From: Phenylobacterium sp. RIFCSPHIGHO2_01_FULL_69_31
GTDB taxonomy: Bacteria > Pseudomonadota > Alphaproteobacteria > Caulobacterales > Caulobacteraceae
Assembly: GCF_001824475.1 (NCBI RefSeq)
Contig: NZ_MHXN01000033.1
Location: 108,888-172,887, forward strand
DNA length: 64,000 bases
Reading direction: 5' to 3'
Shown piece after piece: positions 10,001 through 19,040 of this stretch. The notes under the pieces were generated by a model. That model was given only the letters and a program-made list of their open reading frames with translations, had not been told where the DNA came from and did no database searches. The first letter of the stretch is position 1. Every line of letters begins with the position of its first letter. Position numbers and translations under genes: made by a program.

Positions 10001-10326
10001 AGCCGGCGCACCTTCCCCGTGGCCAGGGTCAGCACATAGACGTTGGCGGCCCCGGCCCGGGTCGAGGTGAAGGCCAGCTCGCGACCGTCGGGCGAGAAGA
10101 GCGGCCGCCCCTCGGTGGCCGCATCGGTGACCAGGAGGCTCGCCGCGCCACCGGAGGCCGGGACGGTCCAGATGTCGCCGCCCGAGACGAAGGCGATCTC
10201 GGCGCCGTCCGGCGACAGCGAGGGCTCGGCGAGGGTGGGTCTGGGGGCGCCGTGGGCCTGGGCGGCGAGGGCGACTGCGGCGGCTGTGCCGAACAGCAGG
10301 CGGCCCAGGCCGCGAGGGAAGATCAT
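7054..10326 (-). CDS. Tricorn-like S41 protease with beta-propeller domains
   Basis: A 1090-residue secreted peptidase. The order is signal peptide (residues 1-26), many WD40/TolB-type propeller repeats (recurring LSPDG, WSPDS and YSPDG motifs to about residue 720), an Ala/Glu/Lys-rich linker around 565-605, a core domain, a PDZ-like domain (about 800-880) and the S41 catalytic domain. Active-site candidates by analogy with tricorn protease are the Ser-His pair in NASHSGI (His770) and nucleophile Ser993 in NESSLSDAED. Tricorn-type enzymes trim oligopeptides; here the signal peptide places it in the periplasm, unlike the cytosolic archaeal enzyme. It is the first gene of a two-gene unit with the winged-helix gene. 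Confidence 0.88.
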   Translation of the reverse strand: MIFPRGLGRLLFGTAAAVALAAQAHGAPRPTLAEPSLSPDGAEIAFVSGGDIWTVPASGGAASLLVTDAATEGRPLFSPDGRELAFTSTRAGAANVYVLTLATGKVRRLTFSDSGEQLDGWSRDGRWIYLSGAANDVARQNDVYRVAAAGGTPLEVSRERYLNEFNAAPSPDGQSIALMAKGISSAQWWRNGHSHIDEAELWLKPVAANAPYRRLLGATSKRLWPMWAADGRSLWFMSDEGGTENLWRLPLDGGAPTQVTRFTDGRVLFPTIGHDGRSIVFEREFEIWRLDTATGVAARVPIALRGAPAAAGERRLVESSFRNLVLSPDGKKLAVIAHGEVFAAPAKDGGQAQRITETSAAESDLAWSPDSRRLAFVAERGRTSQVMEYDFATQKARALTAPSDFDAAPAYSPDGKMLAYVHGTRQLRVISLAAGGRDAVLFEGALDRNEGSKIAWSPDSKWLAFGVTDRKSFRNVWVVPAAGGQARPVSFLANGNAADQIAWSPDGKYIVFDSGQRSEPARMVRVDLLPNTPKYREDAFRDLFKATPPGVPAPKSDPKDKTSSAKPAASEGEAEAEGDIQGEAPSPKGKAPVVRIVFEGIRERATFIPLAGSAEEPVISPDGKTLVYRGRQGDQQNLFSYSLDELAKEPPASQQLTGGRRLKRDYAFSPDSKELYYLDGGRVSATPVASPKPRFVDVTAELVVRFEAERQVVFDQAWSTLNRAFYDENYHGKDWVALRARFEPFAQGAQTPDELRRAINLMIGELNASHSGINRPSEGFGSQPASRVGDLGLRFDREAYEAGRGLVVREVVALGPADIEGSIRPGDVLIAVEGKPAGQGANLDSLLLDRAGKRTVLTVSTGGTARQAVVRPVAPAVASGLLYRQWVNDRRAYVEKASGGRLGYVHILDMSSASLDQLHIDLDAQNQGKEGVVIDVRNNNGGFINGYVLDVFSRRNFLTMTPRGLFGVPRRQNLGQRALGLPTILVTNESSLSDAEDFTEGYRYLGLGKVVGVPTAGWIIYTGAQGLIDGSSVRVPFIRIQGADGKDMELNPRPVDIHVERPLGETLAGRDSQLDAAVAELLKGLGPVRP

Positions 10327-10386
10327 GGTCGCACTCGCGAAGCTTCAGCGTTCCCTTGTGTATCGCAATTCGCCGGGACGTCAGCG

Positions 10387-11154
10387 CTACAGCAGCCCCG
10401 CCCCCTGCCAGACGGCCAGGGCTGTCACCACGAAGCCGACGATCCAGGTGAGCAGGCGCAGGGGCAGGACCTTGGTCATCCAGCCCGCGACCGGCGCGGC
10501 GACCACGCCGCCGGCGATCAGGCCGGCCAGGGACCACAGCAGGTCGCGCAGGCCCTCGGTTTCCCAGTGGCCGCTGAGGAGGCTGCCCAGGAAGGCGGCG
10601 GAGGTGGCGGCGGCGACGAACACCTCGGCGGTGTTGGTGGTGCCGATGGCCTTGCGCGGATCGGCGCCGGCGCCCATCAGCGAGCTGGTCACCACCGGCC
10701 CCCAGCCGCCGCCGCCGATGGCGTCGAAGAAGCCGCCGACCAGCCCGAGCGGGAAGGGGGATCGCCAGGAGAACACCTTGGGCCGCGCCTGGCGCCAGGC
10801 GCGGTAGAGGATCACCAGGCCCATCAGGAAGAGCCAGCCGACCACGTAGGGCTTCACCGCCTCGCCCGGCACCGAGGTCAGCACATAGGCGCCGAAGACG
10901 CCGCCCAGCACGCCGCCGCCCGCCAGCAGCCCGAGCAGCTTCCAGTCCACGTTGCGATAGACGATGTGGGAGGCGCCGGAGGCCGCGCCGGTGAACACCT
11001 TGGCCGCGTGGACGCTGGCCGAAGCGTTGGCCGGGCTGACGCCGAAGCTCAGCAGCACGGTGGTCGAGATGACGCCGTAGGCCATGCCCAGGGCGCCGTC
11101 GACCAGTTGCGCCGCGAAGCCGACGGCGGCGAAGAGCCAGAAATCAGGATCCAT
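10387..11154 (-). CDS. TSUP family sulfite/sulfonate exporter-like permease (TauE/SafE)
   Basis: A 255-residue inner-membrane protein with about eight hydrophobic segments and the internal two-fold repeat of the TauE/SafE (TSUP) family. The first half carries QLVDGALGMAYGVISTTVLL and the second GGFFDAIGGGGWGPVVTS, the paired glycine-rich signatures. Family members move sulfite, sulfonates or other sulfur-containing anions; the exact substrate is not predictable. It stands alone on the minus strand between the tricorn-like gene and efp. A 60-base gap separates its stop from the start of the protease gene, so readthrough into that unit is possible. Confidence 0.88.
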   Translation of the reverse strand: MDPDFWLFAAVGFAAQLVDGALGMAYGVISTTVLLSFGVSPANASASVHAAKVFTGAASGASHIVYRNVDWKLLGLLAGGGVLGGVFGAYVLTSVPGEAVKPYVVGWLFLMGLVILYRAWRQARPKVFSWRSPFPLGLVGGFFDAIGGGGWGPVVTSSLMGAGADPRKAIGTTNTAEVFVAAATSAAFLGSLLSGHWETEGLRDLLWSLAGLIAGGVVAAPVAGWMTKVLPLRLLTWIVGFVVTALAVWQGAGLL

Positions 11155-11234
11155 CCAGCGGCGCTGTTAGGGCCAAGCCGGCCTCGCGGCCAGCCCAGAA
11201 CCTCTAAAGCCTACCCCAGAAGGCGTGCGGGATC

Positions 11235-11801
11235 TCAGTCCTTCGCGCGTTCCTGGTACGAGCCGTCTTCCGTCAGCACGACGATCTTGGTGCCGGGGCC
11301 GATGTAGGGCGGGATCATGGTGCGCAGGCCGTTCGACAGGATCGCCGGCTTGTAGGACGACGACGCGGTCTGGCCCTTCACCGACGGCTCGGTCTCGACG
11401 ACCTCGAAGGTCGCCAGGCGCGGCAGTTCGATGGCGATCGGCACGCCGTCGTGGGTCGAGAGCTTCACGGTGCAGCCATCGGTCAGGTAGGGGGCGGCGT
11501 CGCCGATGATGTCCTCCGAGGCCACGACCTGGTCGTAGTTCTCGGGGTTCATGAAGTGGAAGCCTTCGCCGTCCTGGTAGAGGAAGGTGTAGTCGCGGTC
11601 ATCGACGATGGCCCGCTCGACCGTCTCGGTGGTGCGGTAGCGCTCCGAGATCTTCACCCCGTCCGAGATGCGGCGCATGTTCAGCTGGGTCACCGGCGTG
11701 CCCTTGCCGGGATGGATGTTTTCGGCGCTGAGCACGACGTAGAGCTTGCCCTCGAGATCGACGACGGCGCCCTTGCGCAGCGAGCTGGCGGAGACTTTCA
11801 C
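11235..11801 (-). CDS. efp: Elongation factor P
   Basis: EF-P, 188 residues, the translation factor that enters the ribosomal E site and rescues ribosomes stalled on polyproline. The three-domain layout and full family length are present. The modified loop reads HPGKGTPV, with Lys33 equivalent to the beta-lysylated Lys34 of E. coli. The C terminus has the conserved [11 protein letters not shown] and [11 protein letters not shown]. The reading frame is open far upstream, but the family N terminus ([10 protein letters not shown]) and a GAGG ribosome site place initiation at the GTG at 11799-11801. It is divergent from epmA, whose product modifies it, and epmB lies 4 kb away, so the modification module is complete. 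Confidence 0.96.
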   Translation of the reverse strand: MKVSASSLRKGAVVDLEGKLYVVLSAENIHPGKGTPVTQLNMRRISDGVKISERYRTTETVERAIVDDRDYTFLYQDGEGFHFMNPENYDQVVASEDIIGDAAPYLTDGCTVKLSTHDGVPIAIELPRLATFEVVETEPSVKGQTASSSYKPAILSNGLRTMIPPYIGPGTKIVVLTEDGSYQERAKD

Positions 11802-11915
11802 GGGAAACCTCGGTGATGCGGCGGAGGCGCTGATGCGATTCCGCTGATGAAATTCTTGTGTGGCCCCTATAGCGATGTGCGCCGAAATCTCCAGCCCCCC
11901 GCGTGGTCGCAGGCC

Positions 11916-12929
11916 TTGAGCGCATCTTCCGAAAGCCCGTGGTGGGACCCGCGCAAGCGCCGGGACCGCCAGCCGTTCCTCGCCGCGCGGGGCCGGATCA
12001 CCCGCGCCGTCCGCGCCTGGCTGGAGGCCGAGGGGCTGGTCGAGGTGGAGACCGCCGGGCTGCAGGTCTCGCCCGGCAACGAGGCGCACCTGCACGCCTT
12101 CGCCACTCAGGCGCTCACGACGGACGGCCAGGCGCGGCCCATGTACCTGCACACCTCGCCGGAGTTTGCGTGCAAGAAGCTGCTGGCCTCGGGCGAGCCG
12201 GCGATCTTCACCCTGGGCAAGGTGTGGCGGAACCGCGAGCGGGGGCCGCTGCACCACCCCGAGTTCACAATGCTGGAGTGGTACCGGACGGGCGCCGCCT
12301 ACGAGGTGCTGATGGACGACTGCGCCGCCCTGATGCGGCGGGCGGCGGAGGCGGCGGGGACGACGACGTTCAACTGGCGGGGCAGCGTGGCTAACCCCTT
12401 CGCGGAGCCGGAGCGGCTGACGGTGGCGGAGGCGTTCGAGCGCCACGCCGGGATCGACCTGTTCGGGGACCTGCCGGCCCAGGCGCGGGCGCGCGGGATC
12501 CGGCTGGCCGAGGACGACAGCTGGGCCGACGTCTTCAGCCGGGTCATCGTGGAGAAAGTGGAGCCCAACCTGGGCCACGGGCGGCCCACGATCCTGTGCG
12601 AATATCCGGTGTCCGAGGCGGCGCTGGCGCGGCCCAAGCCGTCGGACCCTCGGGTGGCCGAGCGGTTCGAGCTCTATGCGTGCGGGGTGGAGCTGGCCAA
12701 CTGTTTCGGCGAGCTGACCGACGTGGCCGAGCAGCGCCGCCGCTTCGAGATCGAGATGGCGGAGAAGCAGCGCCTCTACGGCGAGACCTATCCGATCGAC
12801 GATGACTTCCTGGACGCCCTGGCGCTGATGCCGCCGGCCAGCGGCGGCGCGCTGGGCTTCGACCGTCTGGTCATTCTGGCGACCGGCGCTACCCGAATTG
12901 AGCAGGTGCTGTGGACGCCGGTCGCCTGA
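11916..12929 (+). CDS. epmA: EF-P--lysine ligase EpmA
   Basis: A truncated class II lysyl-tRNA synthetase paralogue (PoxA/GenX/EpmA) that attaches beta-lysine to EF-P. It lacks the anticodon-binding domain. Class II motifs are visible: [14 protein letters not shown] and [12 protein letters not shown] (motif 2) and [13 protein letters not shown] (motif 3). Length (337 residues) is close to the E. coli enzyme. I chose the TTG at 11916 because the family core begins shortly after it; an ATG at 11847 would add 23 unconserved residues and has no well-spaced ribosome site. It is divergent from efp, and the aminomutase EpmB is encoded at 15287. Confidence 0.92.
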   Translation: MSASSESPWWDPRKRRDRQPFLAARGRITRAVRAWLEAEGLVEVETAGLQVSPGNEAHLHAFATQALTTDGQARPMYLHTSPEFACKKLLASGEPAIFTLGKVWRNRERGPLHHPEFTMLEWYRTGAAYEVLMDDCAALMRRAAEAAGTTTFNWRGSVANPFAEPERLTVAEAFERHAGIDLFGDLPAQARARGIRLAEDDSWADVFSRVIVEKVEPNLGHGRPTILCEYPVSEAALARPKPSDPRVAERFELYACGVELANCFGELTDVAEQRRRFEIEMAEKQRLYGETYPIDDDFLDALALMPPASGGALGFDRLVILATGATRIEQVLWTPVA

Positions 12930-12980
12930 AGTGTCGGCTTTAACCTTGACACCGCAGAACTGGCGCCGACCCCTGGAGGG

Positions 12981-15245
12981 GTGGCAAAGCTAAGCTTTTA
13001 TCGCTGGTTACCCCACCTGATCGTCCCCGCCCTGGTCCTGCTGGTCGGCGCGGTCGCCACGCTGCTGACCGCGATTCAGCTGCGGGACGCCAACCATGCG
13101 CGCGACGCCTCGCGGCTGCGGCTGGAAGCCAACCAGGCCGTTGCGGCCTTGGAGGAGCGGCTGGGCGGGCACACCGCCCTGCTGCGCGGCGCGGCCGGCC
13201 TGTTCGCCGCCAGCGACGACGTCACCGCCACCGAATTCTCGGCCTATGTGGAGCGGCTGGGCCTCGACACCCGGTATCCGGGGGTGTTGGGCATCGGCTA
13301 TTCGGCGTGGCTGCCCGACGCCGCCGCGCGGGACGCGCTGGTGGCCGATATGCGCCGAGCCGGGCGGCCGGACTTCCGGGTCTGGCCGGCCGGGGACCGG
13401 GCGGCCTACACCAGCATCCTCTACCTCACGCCCGAACCCCGGAACGCGCCGGCCATCGGGTACGACATGTACAGCGAGCCGACCCGGCGCGAGGCGATGC
13501 AGCGCGCCGCCGCCACTGGGGACCTCGCCATGTCGGGGCCGGTGACCCTGGTCCAGGAGCCGGGGCGCAACCGCCAGCCGGGGGTGCTGATGTTCCTGCC
13601 GGTCACGCGGAGCGATGCGCGGGGGCCGCGGCTCCGGGGCTTCGTCTACAGCCCCCTGCGCAGCGGCGACCTGCTGCGGACCGTCTTCCCGGTGCGCCCG
13701 GACCGGCTGGTGGACGTGGCGGTCTACGACGGCCCGGCGCGGCCCGAGAACCTGCTGTTCGAGACGGCCGAACCTGCGGCGCGGCCGCAGGTCCTGCGGG
13801 CGGTGCCGGTGGCGGGCCGCACCTGGACCCTGGCGATCCGGACCCGGCCCGCCTTCGACGCCGGCAGCAACGGCTCGCTGGTCTACTGGACGGCGGGGCT
13901 GGGCGCGGCGATCACCCTGGCGCTGACCTTCGCGGTGCTGATGCAGGCGCGCGCGGCGCTGCTGGCGGAGCGGGCGCGGGTCGAGCTGCGCGAGGTGAAC
14001 GCCGGCCTCGAGGACCGCGTCGCACGCCGCACGGGGGAACTGGCCAACGCCGTCGCCGAACTGCGCGACGAGATGGCCCGGCGCGAGGCCGCCGAGGGCC
14101 AGGTGCGGCAGATGCAGAAGATGGAGGCCATCGGCCAGCTCACCGGCGGCATCGCGCACGACTTCAACAACATGCTGGCCATCGTCATCGGCAGCCTGGA
14201 CATGGCGCGTCGCCGGCTGACGGGTTCGGAAGATCCTCGGGTGGCGCGCTATCTGGACAATGCCGCCGAGGGGGCGAGCCGCGCGGCGACGCTCACCGGC
14301 CGCCTGCTGGCCTTCGCGCGCCGGCAGCGGCTGAACCCCGAGCCGCTGGACGTGAACGACCTGGTCGGCGGCATGACCGAGCTGCTGCGGCGGTCGCTGG
14401 GCGAGCGCGTGGAGATCGAGACCACCCTGTCGGACGACCTGTGGCCGGTGCGCGCCGACGCCGCCGAGCTGGAGAACGCGCTCTTGAACCTGGCCGTCAA
14501 CGCGCGCGACGCGATGCCGGACGGCGGACGCCTGACGGTCTCCACCGCGAACGTCCACGACCCCGTCGCCGACGACCCCGCGGCGCCGCTGCCCGGCGAG
14601 TTCGTGGCCATTCGGATCGCCGACACCGGCGCGGGCATGGCGCCGGAGGTGATCGAGCGCGCCTTCGAGCCCTTCTTCACGACGAAGGAGGTCGGCAAGG
14701 GGAGCGGCCTCGGGCTGAGCCAGGTCTACGGCTTCGTGAACCAGTCGGGCGGCGCGGTCACCATCCACTCGGCGGAGGGGGCCGGGGCGACCGTCACGAT
14801 CTACCTGCCCCGCTGGGCCGGCGAGCTGGCGCCGAAGGCCGCCGCGCCGGCCGACAGTCCGCTGCCGCGGGCGCGCCGGGGCGAGGCGGTGTTGGTGGTG
14901 GAGGACGAGCCCGAGGTCCGACGGCTGTCGGTCGAGAGCCTCCGCGACCTGGGCTATGACGTGACCGAGGCGTCGGACGCCGACCAGGCGCTGCAGCGGC
15001 TGGCCGAGGCGCCGGCCGCGGACCTGCTGTTCACCGACATCGTCATGCCGGGGATGAACGGGGTGCAGCTCGCCGAGCGGGCCCGTGCCGCCAAGCCGGC
15101 GCTGAAGGTGCTCTACACGACCGGCTACGCCCGGGACGTCAGCGGCGCGGACGCGGTGCAGACGGCGCTGCTGCCCAAGCCGTTCACGATCGCGCAGCTG
15201 GCCCATCGTGTCCGCCAGGCGCTGGACGAGGGCCGCGCGGCCTGA
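12981..15245 (+). CDS. CHASE-domain hybrid sensor histidine kinase
   Basis: A 754-residue membrane hybrid kinase starting at GTG 12981. The order is TM1 (about 9-31), periplasmic CHASE domain (about 70-290, with [14 protein letters not shown]), TM2 (about 302-322), coiled coil, phosphoacceptor His393 in [11 protein letters not shown], ATPase domain (N box [12 protein letters not shown], then DTGAGM and [14 protein letters not shown]) and a C-terminal receiver with Asp686 in [11 protein letters not shown]. It would sense a small extracellular molecule and pass phosphate to its own receiver; the partner is not encoded nearby. It sits between epmA and epmB, but nothing in its sequence ties it to EF-P modification. 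Confidence 0.9.
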   Translation: MAKLSFYRWLPHLIVPALVLLVGAVATLLTAIQLRDANHARDASRLRLEANQAVAALEERLGGHTALLRGAAGLFAASDDVTATEFSAYVERLGLDTRYPGVLGIGYSAWLPDAAARDALVADMRRAGRPDFRVWPAGDRAAYTSILYLTPEPRNAPAIGYDMYSEPTRREAMQRAAATGDLAMSGPVTLVQEPGRNRQPGVLMFLPVTRSDARGPRLRGFVYSPLRSGDLLRTVFPVRPDRLVDVAVYDGPARPENLLFETAEPAARPQVLRAVPVAGRTWTLAIRTRPAFDAGSNGSLVYWTAGLGAAITLALTFAVLMQARAALLAERARVELREVNAGLEDRVARRTGELANAVAELRDEMARREAAEGQVRQMQKMEAIGQLTGGIAHDFNNMLAIVIGSLDMARRRLTGSEDPRVARYLDNAAEGASRAATLTGRLLAFARRQRLNPEPLDVNDLVGGMTELLRRSLGERVEIETTLSDDLWPVRADAAELENALLNLAVNARDAMPDGGRLTVSTANVHDPVADDPAAPLPGEFVAIRIADTGAGMAPEVIERAFEPFFTTKEVGKGSGLGLSQVYGFVNQSGGAVTIHSAEGAGATVTIYLPRWAGELAPKAAAPADSPLPRARRGEAVLVVEDEPEVRRLSVESLRDLGYDVTEASDADQALQRLAEAPAADLLFTDIVMPGMNGVQLAERARAAKPALKVLYTTGYARDVSGADAVQTALLPKPFTIAQLAHRVRQALDEGRAA

Positions 15246-15286
15246 GGCCGGGTGGACGCCGGGCCGCATTTGCCGCGGGGCCTCGC

Positions 15287-16330
15287 ATGGGCCATATGCG
15301 CCCCGCCATGACCGCCCGCACGCTCCGCACGCCCCGCGACCTCGCCGACGCCGGCCTGGTCGAGCCGCACCGGCTGGCCGAGCTGGAAGGCGTGGCGTCG
15401 CGCTATGCGGTGGCCATCACGCCGGCCGTGGCGGAGCTGATCCCGGACAACGCGCCCCTGGCGCGCCAGTTCGTGCCCACGCCGGCCGAACTGGACCAGC
15501 GGCCGGAGGAGCTCGCCGACCCCATCGGGGATGGCGCCCACAGCCCGGTCGAGGGCGTGGTCCACCGGTATCGCGACCGGGTGCTGCTCAAGGCCAATCA
15601 CGCCTGCGCGGTGTATTGCCGCTTCTGCTTCCGGCGCGAGATGGTGGGCCCCGAGGGCGTGCGGCCGCTGTCGCCCGCGCAGCTCGACGCAGCGATGGCC
15701 TACATCGCCGGCGATCCGGCCATCTGGGAGGTGATCGTTACCGGGGGCGACCCGCTGATCCTGTCGCCGCGGCGCTTGGCCGACCTGATGGCGCGCCTGG
15801 GCCGGATCCCGCACGTGAAGGTCGTGCGCTTCCACACCCGCGTGCCGGCGGTGGATCCCGAGCGGATCACCCCGGAGCTGGTCGCCGCGCTGAAGGCGCC
15901 GGGCAAGACCACCTGGGTGGGCCTGCACGCCAACCACCCCGACGAGCTGACGCCGGCGGCGGAGGCGGCCTGCGCGCGCATCCTCGACGCGGGGATTCCC
16001 ATGGTCAGCCAGACCGTGCTGCTGAAGGGCGTCAACGACGATGCGGCCACGCTGGAGCGGTTGCTGCGGCGGTTCGTGGAGCTGCGGATCAAGCCGTACT
16101 ACCTGCACCATGCCGACCTGGCGCCGGGCACCGGCCATTTCCGCACGACCCTCGCCGAAGGCCAGGCGCTGATGCGCGAGCTGCGGGGCCGGGTGTCGGG
16201 CCTGTGCCAGCCGACCTATGTGCTGGACATCCCCGGCGGCCACGGCAAGGCGCCGGTCGGACCCTGCTACGTGAAGGGCGAAGCTGTCCTAGATCCGCAG
16301 GGCGTGGCCCACGCCTATCCGCCCGCCTGA
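15287..16330 (+). CDS. epmB: EF-P beta-lysylation protein EpmB (lysine 2,3-aminomutase-like)
   Basis: A radical-SAM, PLP-dependent aminomutase of 347 residues that converts lysine to beta-lysine for EpmA. The iron-sulfur ligands are the three cysteines of CAVYCRFC, followed by FRREMVG. The strand GGDPLIL, FHTRVPAVDPERIT and the C-terminal KPYYLHHADL match the family. The short C-terminal extension favours EpmB over catabolic KamA, and the genomic neighbourhood (efp, epmA) supports this. The ATG at 15308 is an equally plausible start, which would remove seven residues. It follows the CHASE kinase by 41 bases on the same strand, so the two may be co-transcribed. Confidence 0.9.
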   Translation: MGHMRPAMTARTLRTPRDLADAGLVEPHRLAELEGVASRYAVAITPAVAELIPDNAPLARQFVPTPAELDQRPEELADPIGDGAHSPVEGVVHRYRDRVLLKANHACAVYCRFCFRREMVGPEGVRPLSPAQLDAAMAYIAGDPAIWEVIVTGGDPLILSPRRLADLMARLGRIPHVKVVRFHTRVPAVDPERITPELVAALKAPGKTTWVGLHANHPDELTPAAEAACARILDAGIPMVSQTVLLKGVNDDAATLERLLRRFVELRIKPYYLHHADLAPGTGHFRTTLAEGQALMRELRGRVSGLCQPTYVLDIPGGHGKAPVGPCYVKGEAVLDPQGVAHAYPPA

Positions 16331-16481
16331 CGCGCGGGCTGTTGCGCACCGGTGACAGTGTCGCGGCCACAGTGTGTGGCCCCATCGACACATGGGACCG
16401 GTCGGCCCAGATATGCGTTCATCCAAGATCGAACGGGGGCCGTAGCTATCCCCGTCACAACCAGAGGACCGGATAGATATC

Positions 16482-17984
16482 ATGGGCGCGTATGGCTTGC
16501 GGGGCGGACGCATCGGGCGCTGCCTGGCCTTGGCCTCTCTGGCGCCCCTGGCCTTGGGAGAGTTCGCGCTCGCCCAGCCCCAGTCGCCGCCGGTCCTGGC
16601 GATTCCCCCCGCCGCGGCGCCGGCGCCAGCGCCGGTCGAGATCCCGGCGCTGACGCCCGAGCAGGCGCAGGTCGCCCTGAAGGCCCTGCGGGACGCGGAC
16701 CTGCATGGCCTGCAACCGAAGGCCTATGCGCCGGAGGGACTTGCGGAGGCCGCCGCCCTCACCACCGCCCAGCAGGCGGCGCTGACGGAAGGCCTCATCC
16801 GCTATGCCCACGACGTGCGCGTGGGGCGGATGGAGCCGGACAAGTTCCCGTCGCTGTGGCAGGTGCGCCCGGCCGCCTACGATCCCCGGCCCGAGCTGGC
16901 GAAGGCGCTGGCCGAAGGGCGGCTGCAGGCCTGGCTGGACAGCCTGCCGCCCCGCTACTCCGGCTATGCGGCGCTGAAGCGCGGCCTGGTCCGCTATCGC
17001 GAGATCGCGGCCGAGGGAGGCTGGAACACCATCGCCGAGGGGCCGAAGATGGAGCTCGGCGCCAGCGACCCGCGGGTCGCGGCCCTGCGCGCGCGGCTGG
17101 CGGTCGAGGATCCCCAGGTGGCGGCCACGGGCGGCGCGGTGTTCGACAAGCCGCTGCAGGAGGCGGTGATCCGCGCGCAGCGGCGCTATGGCCTGAAGCC
17201 CGACGGCGTCGTCGGCAACAACACCCTGGCCTACCTCAACCAGCCGGTGGGCCAGCGCATCCTGCAGATCATCGCCAACATGGAGCGGTGGCGCTGGATG
17301 CCGGCGACCATGCCGGCCACGCGGGTGCAGGTGAACGCCGGGGCGGCCATCGTCACCCTGTTCCGGGACGAAAAGCCAGTGCTGTCGATGAAGGCCGTCT
17401 CGGGCAAGCCGGGCGACGAGACCCCGATGCTGGTCTCCTCGATCCACAGCGTGGTGATCAACCCGCCTTGGAACGTGCCGTCCGGCATCGCCCAGCGCGA
17501 GCTGTGGCCGAAGGAGCGGGCGAACCCCGGCTACCTGGCCCGCAACGGCTATCGGATCATCCCGGTGGAGGGCGGCCAGCCGCGGCTGCAGCAGGCGTCG
17601 GGGGACCAGAGCGCCCTGGGCCGGTTCAAGTTCGACTTCGACAACCCGTTCGCGGTCTATCTGCACGACACCCCGTCCAAGGGCGGCTTCGACCTCTATG
17701 CGCGCCAGGCCAGCCACGGGTGCGTGCGGGTCGAGAAGCCGCGCGCCCTGGCCGAGGCGCTGCTGAACGGCGATACGACCTGGACCACCGAAGCGATCGA
17801 CAAGCAGCTGGAGGGGGACAAGACGGTCCGCGCCCGGCTGTCGACCCAGGTCTCGGTCTATATCCTTTACTGGACGGCTTTCGGCGGCGCGGACGGGCAG
17901 ATGCACTTCCGGTCGGACCCGTATAACTGGGACCGCGAGTTGCTGCAGCGCGTGGGCGTGCTGGCCTCGGGTACGAAGGTCTGA
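16482..17984 (+). CDS. L,D-transpeptidase, YcbB/LdtD type
   Basis: A 500-residue periplasmic peptidoglycan cross-linking enzyme forming 3-3 mDAP links. A signal peptide (about residues 1-31, ending near FALAQP) is followed by a Pro/Ala-rich linker, a scaffold region, a peptidoglycan-binding helix (RRYGLKPDGVVGNNTLAYLN, about 228-247) and the YkuD domain. The catalytic motif is ASHGCVRVE, nucleophile Cys414, with the upstream FAVYLHDTPSK strand. Domain order and length match YcbB. A small anchored protein gene starts 11 bases downstream, and a cell-wall peptidase is encoded convergently. Confidence 0.93.
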   Translation: MGAYGLRGGRIGRCLALASLAPLALGEFALAQPQSPPVLAIPPAAAPAPAPVEIPALTPEQAQVALKALRDADLHGLQPKAYAPEGLAEAAALTTAQQAALTEGLIRYAHDVRVGRMEPDKFPSLWQVRPAAYDPRPELAKALAEGRLQAWLDSLPPRYSGYAALKRGLVRYREIAAEGGWNTIAEGPKMELGASDPRVAALRARLAVEDPQVAATGGAVFDKPLQEAVIRAQRRYGLKPDGVVGNNTLAYLNQPVGQRILQIIANMERWRWMPATMPATRVQVNAGAAIVTLFRDEKPVLSMKAVSGKPGDETPMLVSSIHSVVINPPWNVPSGIAQRELWPKERANPGYLARNGYRIIPVEGGQPRLQQASGDQSALGRFKFDFDNPFAVYLHDTPSKGGFDLYARQASHGCVRVEKPRALAEALLNGDTTWTTEAIDKQLEGDKTVRARLSTQVSVYILYWTAFGGADGQMHFRSDPYNWDRELLQRVGVLASGTKV

Positions 17985-17995
17985 GGGGGCCTTGA

Positions 17996-18283
17996 ATGCT
18001 GAAGAAGGTTCTGTGGATCGCGGCCGCGTGCGCGGCGGTCCTGGTGGCGCTGGCCGTGAGCCGGAGCCTGGATTTCGACAAGCCCGTCGAACCGGCGCAG
18101 GAGCCCGCGCCCGCCGTGGAAGCTCCGCCGCCGGCGCCCGAGCCGAAGGTCGAAGTCGCGCCGCCGCCGCCCCCGGCGCCGGTCCAGGTCACGCCGGAGG
18201 AGCAGCAGATCGAGGACGATGCGGCCGCCACCGGCATGACTACGATCGAGCCGGACCCGCCGGCCGAGGCGCCGCCGACCTAG
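17996..18283 (+). CDS. Small membrane-anchored proline-rich protein
   Basis: A 95-residue protein of unknown function. Residues about 4-22 form one hydrophobic helix (VLWIAAACAAVLVALAVS) that could anchor it in the inner membrane. The rest is a Pro/Ala/Glu/Val-rich low-complexity tail predicted to lie in the periplasm. It begins 11 bases after the L,D-transpeptidase stop and is probably co-transcribed with it, so it may act in envelope assembly or as a spacer-type accessory. Composition matches the neighbours, giving no sign of transfer. Confidence 0.68.
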   Translation: MLKKVLWIAAACAAVLVALAVSRSLDFDKPVEPAQEPAPAVEAPPPAPEPKVEVAPPPPPAPVQVTPEEQQIEDDAAATGMTTIEPDPPAEAPPT

Positions 18284-18296
18284 AAGGCGCGGAGGC

Positions 18297-18851
18297 TCAG
18301 CTGCCCTGCCACTGGCGGACGCGGCCCGTGTCCACGTGGACGAAGTTCGAGGTCGGGTAGAAGCCGACCCCGCCGGCGCCGACCGCGAGGGCGGCGTTGC
18401 GCAGGTTGCGCAGGTCCACGCCCGGCACCCGCACGTCGATGGCCTTGCCGACGGTGTGCTGGCTGTTCGTGGCCACGCCCTTGGACCGGCCATGCAGCAT
18501 GGCGTTGGTGCGCGGGGAGCGGTAGCCGGAGATGATCTGGAAGGGGGCCCGCGTCTCGAGCTTGCCGCCGATGGCGTGCAGGGCGTCGAAGAGGCCGGGG
18601 TCGATGAAACGCGTCTCGCCCGTCCGCCAGTCGCGCATCACGCGGGTGGCCTCGGCCAGGGCGTCGGGCAGGTAGCTGCCGTTGGCGAAATAGACCTCGT
18701 TGAACTTCTCGCCCGTATGCAGGTTGTCGAGGATCGCGCGCCGCGGCTCCCAGACATCGAGGTTCCGCGCCCAGGCGGGGGCTCCGATCGCGGCGAGGCC
18801 GGCAGCGGCCCCAAACGTAAGCAGCGCTCTGCGGCGGTCGAGGTTCGGCAT
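18297..18851 (-). CDS. DUF882/YcbK-like M15 peptidase
   Basis: A 184-residue secreted protein of the DUF882 (YcbK, peptidase M15A-like) family, probably a zinc metallopeptidase acting on peptidoglycan peptides. The N terminus has a Tat-like signal (DRRRALLTFGAAAGLAA, about residues 5-28). Zinc-site features are SQHTVGKAIDVRVPG and the C-terminal FVHVDTG, with ISGYRSPRTN ahead of them. In E. coli the ycbB and ycbK genes are also neighbours, so the pairing with the L,D-transpeptidase is a conserved theme. It is convergent with the small proline-rich gene, with 13 bases between the two. Confidence 0.88.
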   Translation of the reverse strand: MPNLDRRRALLTFGAAAGLAAIGAPAWARNLDVWEPRRAILDNLHTGEKFNEVYFANGSYLPDALAEATRVMRDWRTGETRFIDPGLFDALHAIGGKLETRAPFQIISGYRSPRTNAMLHGRSKGVATNSQHTVGKAIDVRVPGVDLRNLRNAALAVGAGGVGFYPTSNFVHVDTGRVRQWQGS

Positions 18852-19040
18852 CTAGCCTCCGGGGCCGTCGGAAAGCGTGCAACATGGCCGGCCAATCCTT
18901 AACGTCAAGACTACCGATGCGCCGGTGCGACCAGACGCCGCCGAACGCCCAGGCCCTGGGCAGCCCCTTGCGCTGACGCCGAACCCCCCGCAGGTTCCTC
19001 CGAACAGGCGCCGTCAGAGCGCCGCCCAGGGGAAGCGTCC

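Noticed and set aside
9061..11307. A 748-codon plus-strand frame opposite the protease and TSUP genes
   Set aside because: It is antisense to two well supported genes and has the repetitive Gly/Arg/His composition of a GC-rich shadow.
11847..11915. epmA starting at ATG 11847
   Set aside because: Adds 23 residues not typical of the family, with GGAGG 19 bases away; TTG 11916 fits family length better, though this is not proven.
13008..15269. A 753-codon minus-strand frame opposite the CHASE kinase
   Set aside because: It is the mirror frame of a gene with complete kinase motifs and shows no domain of its own.
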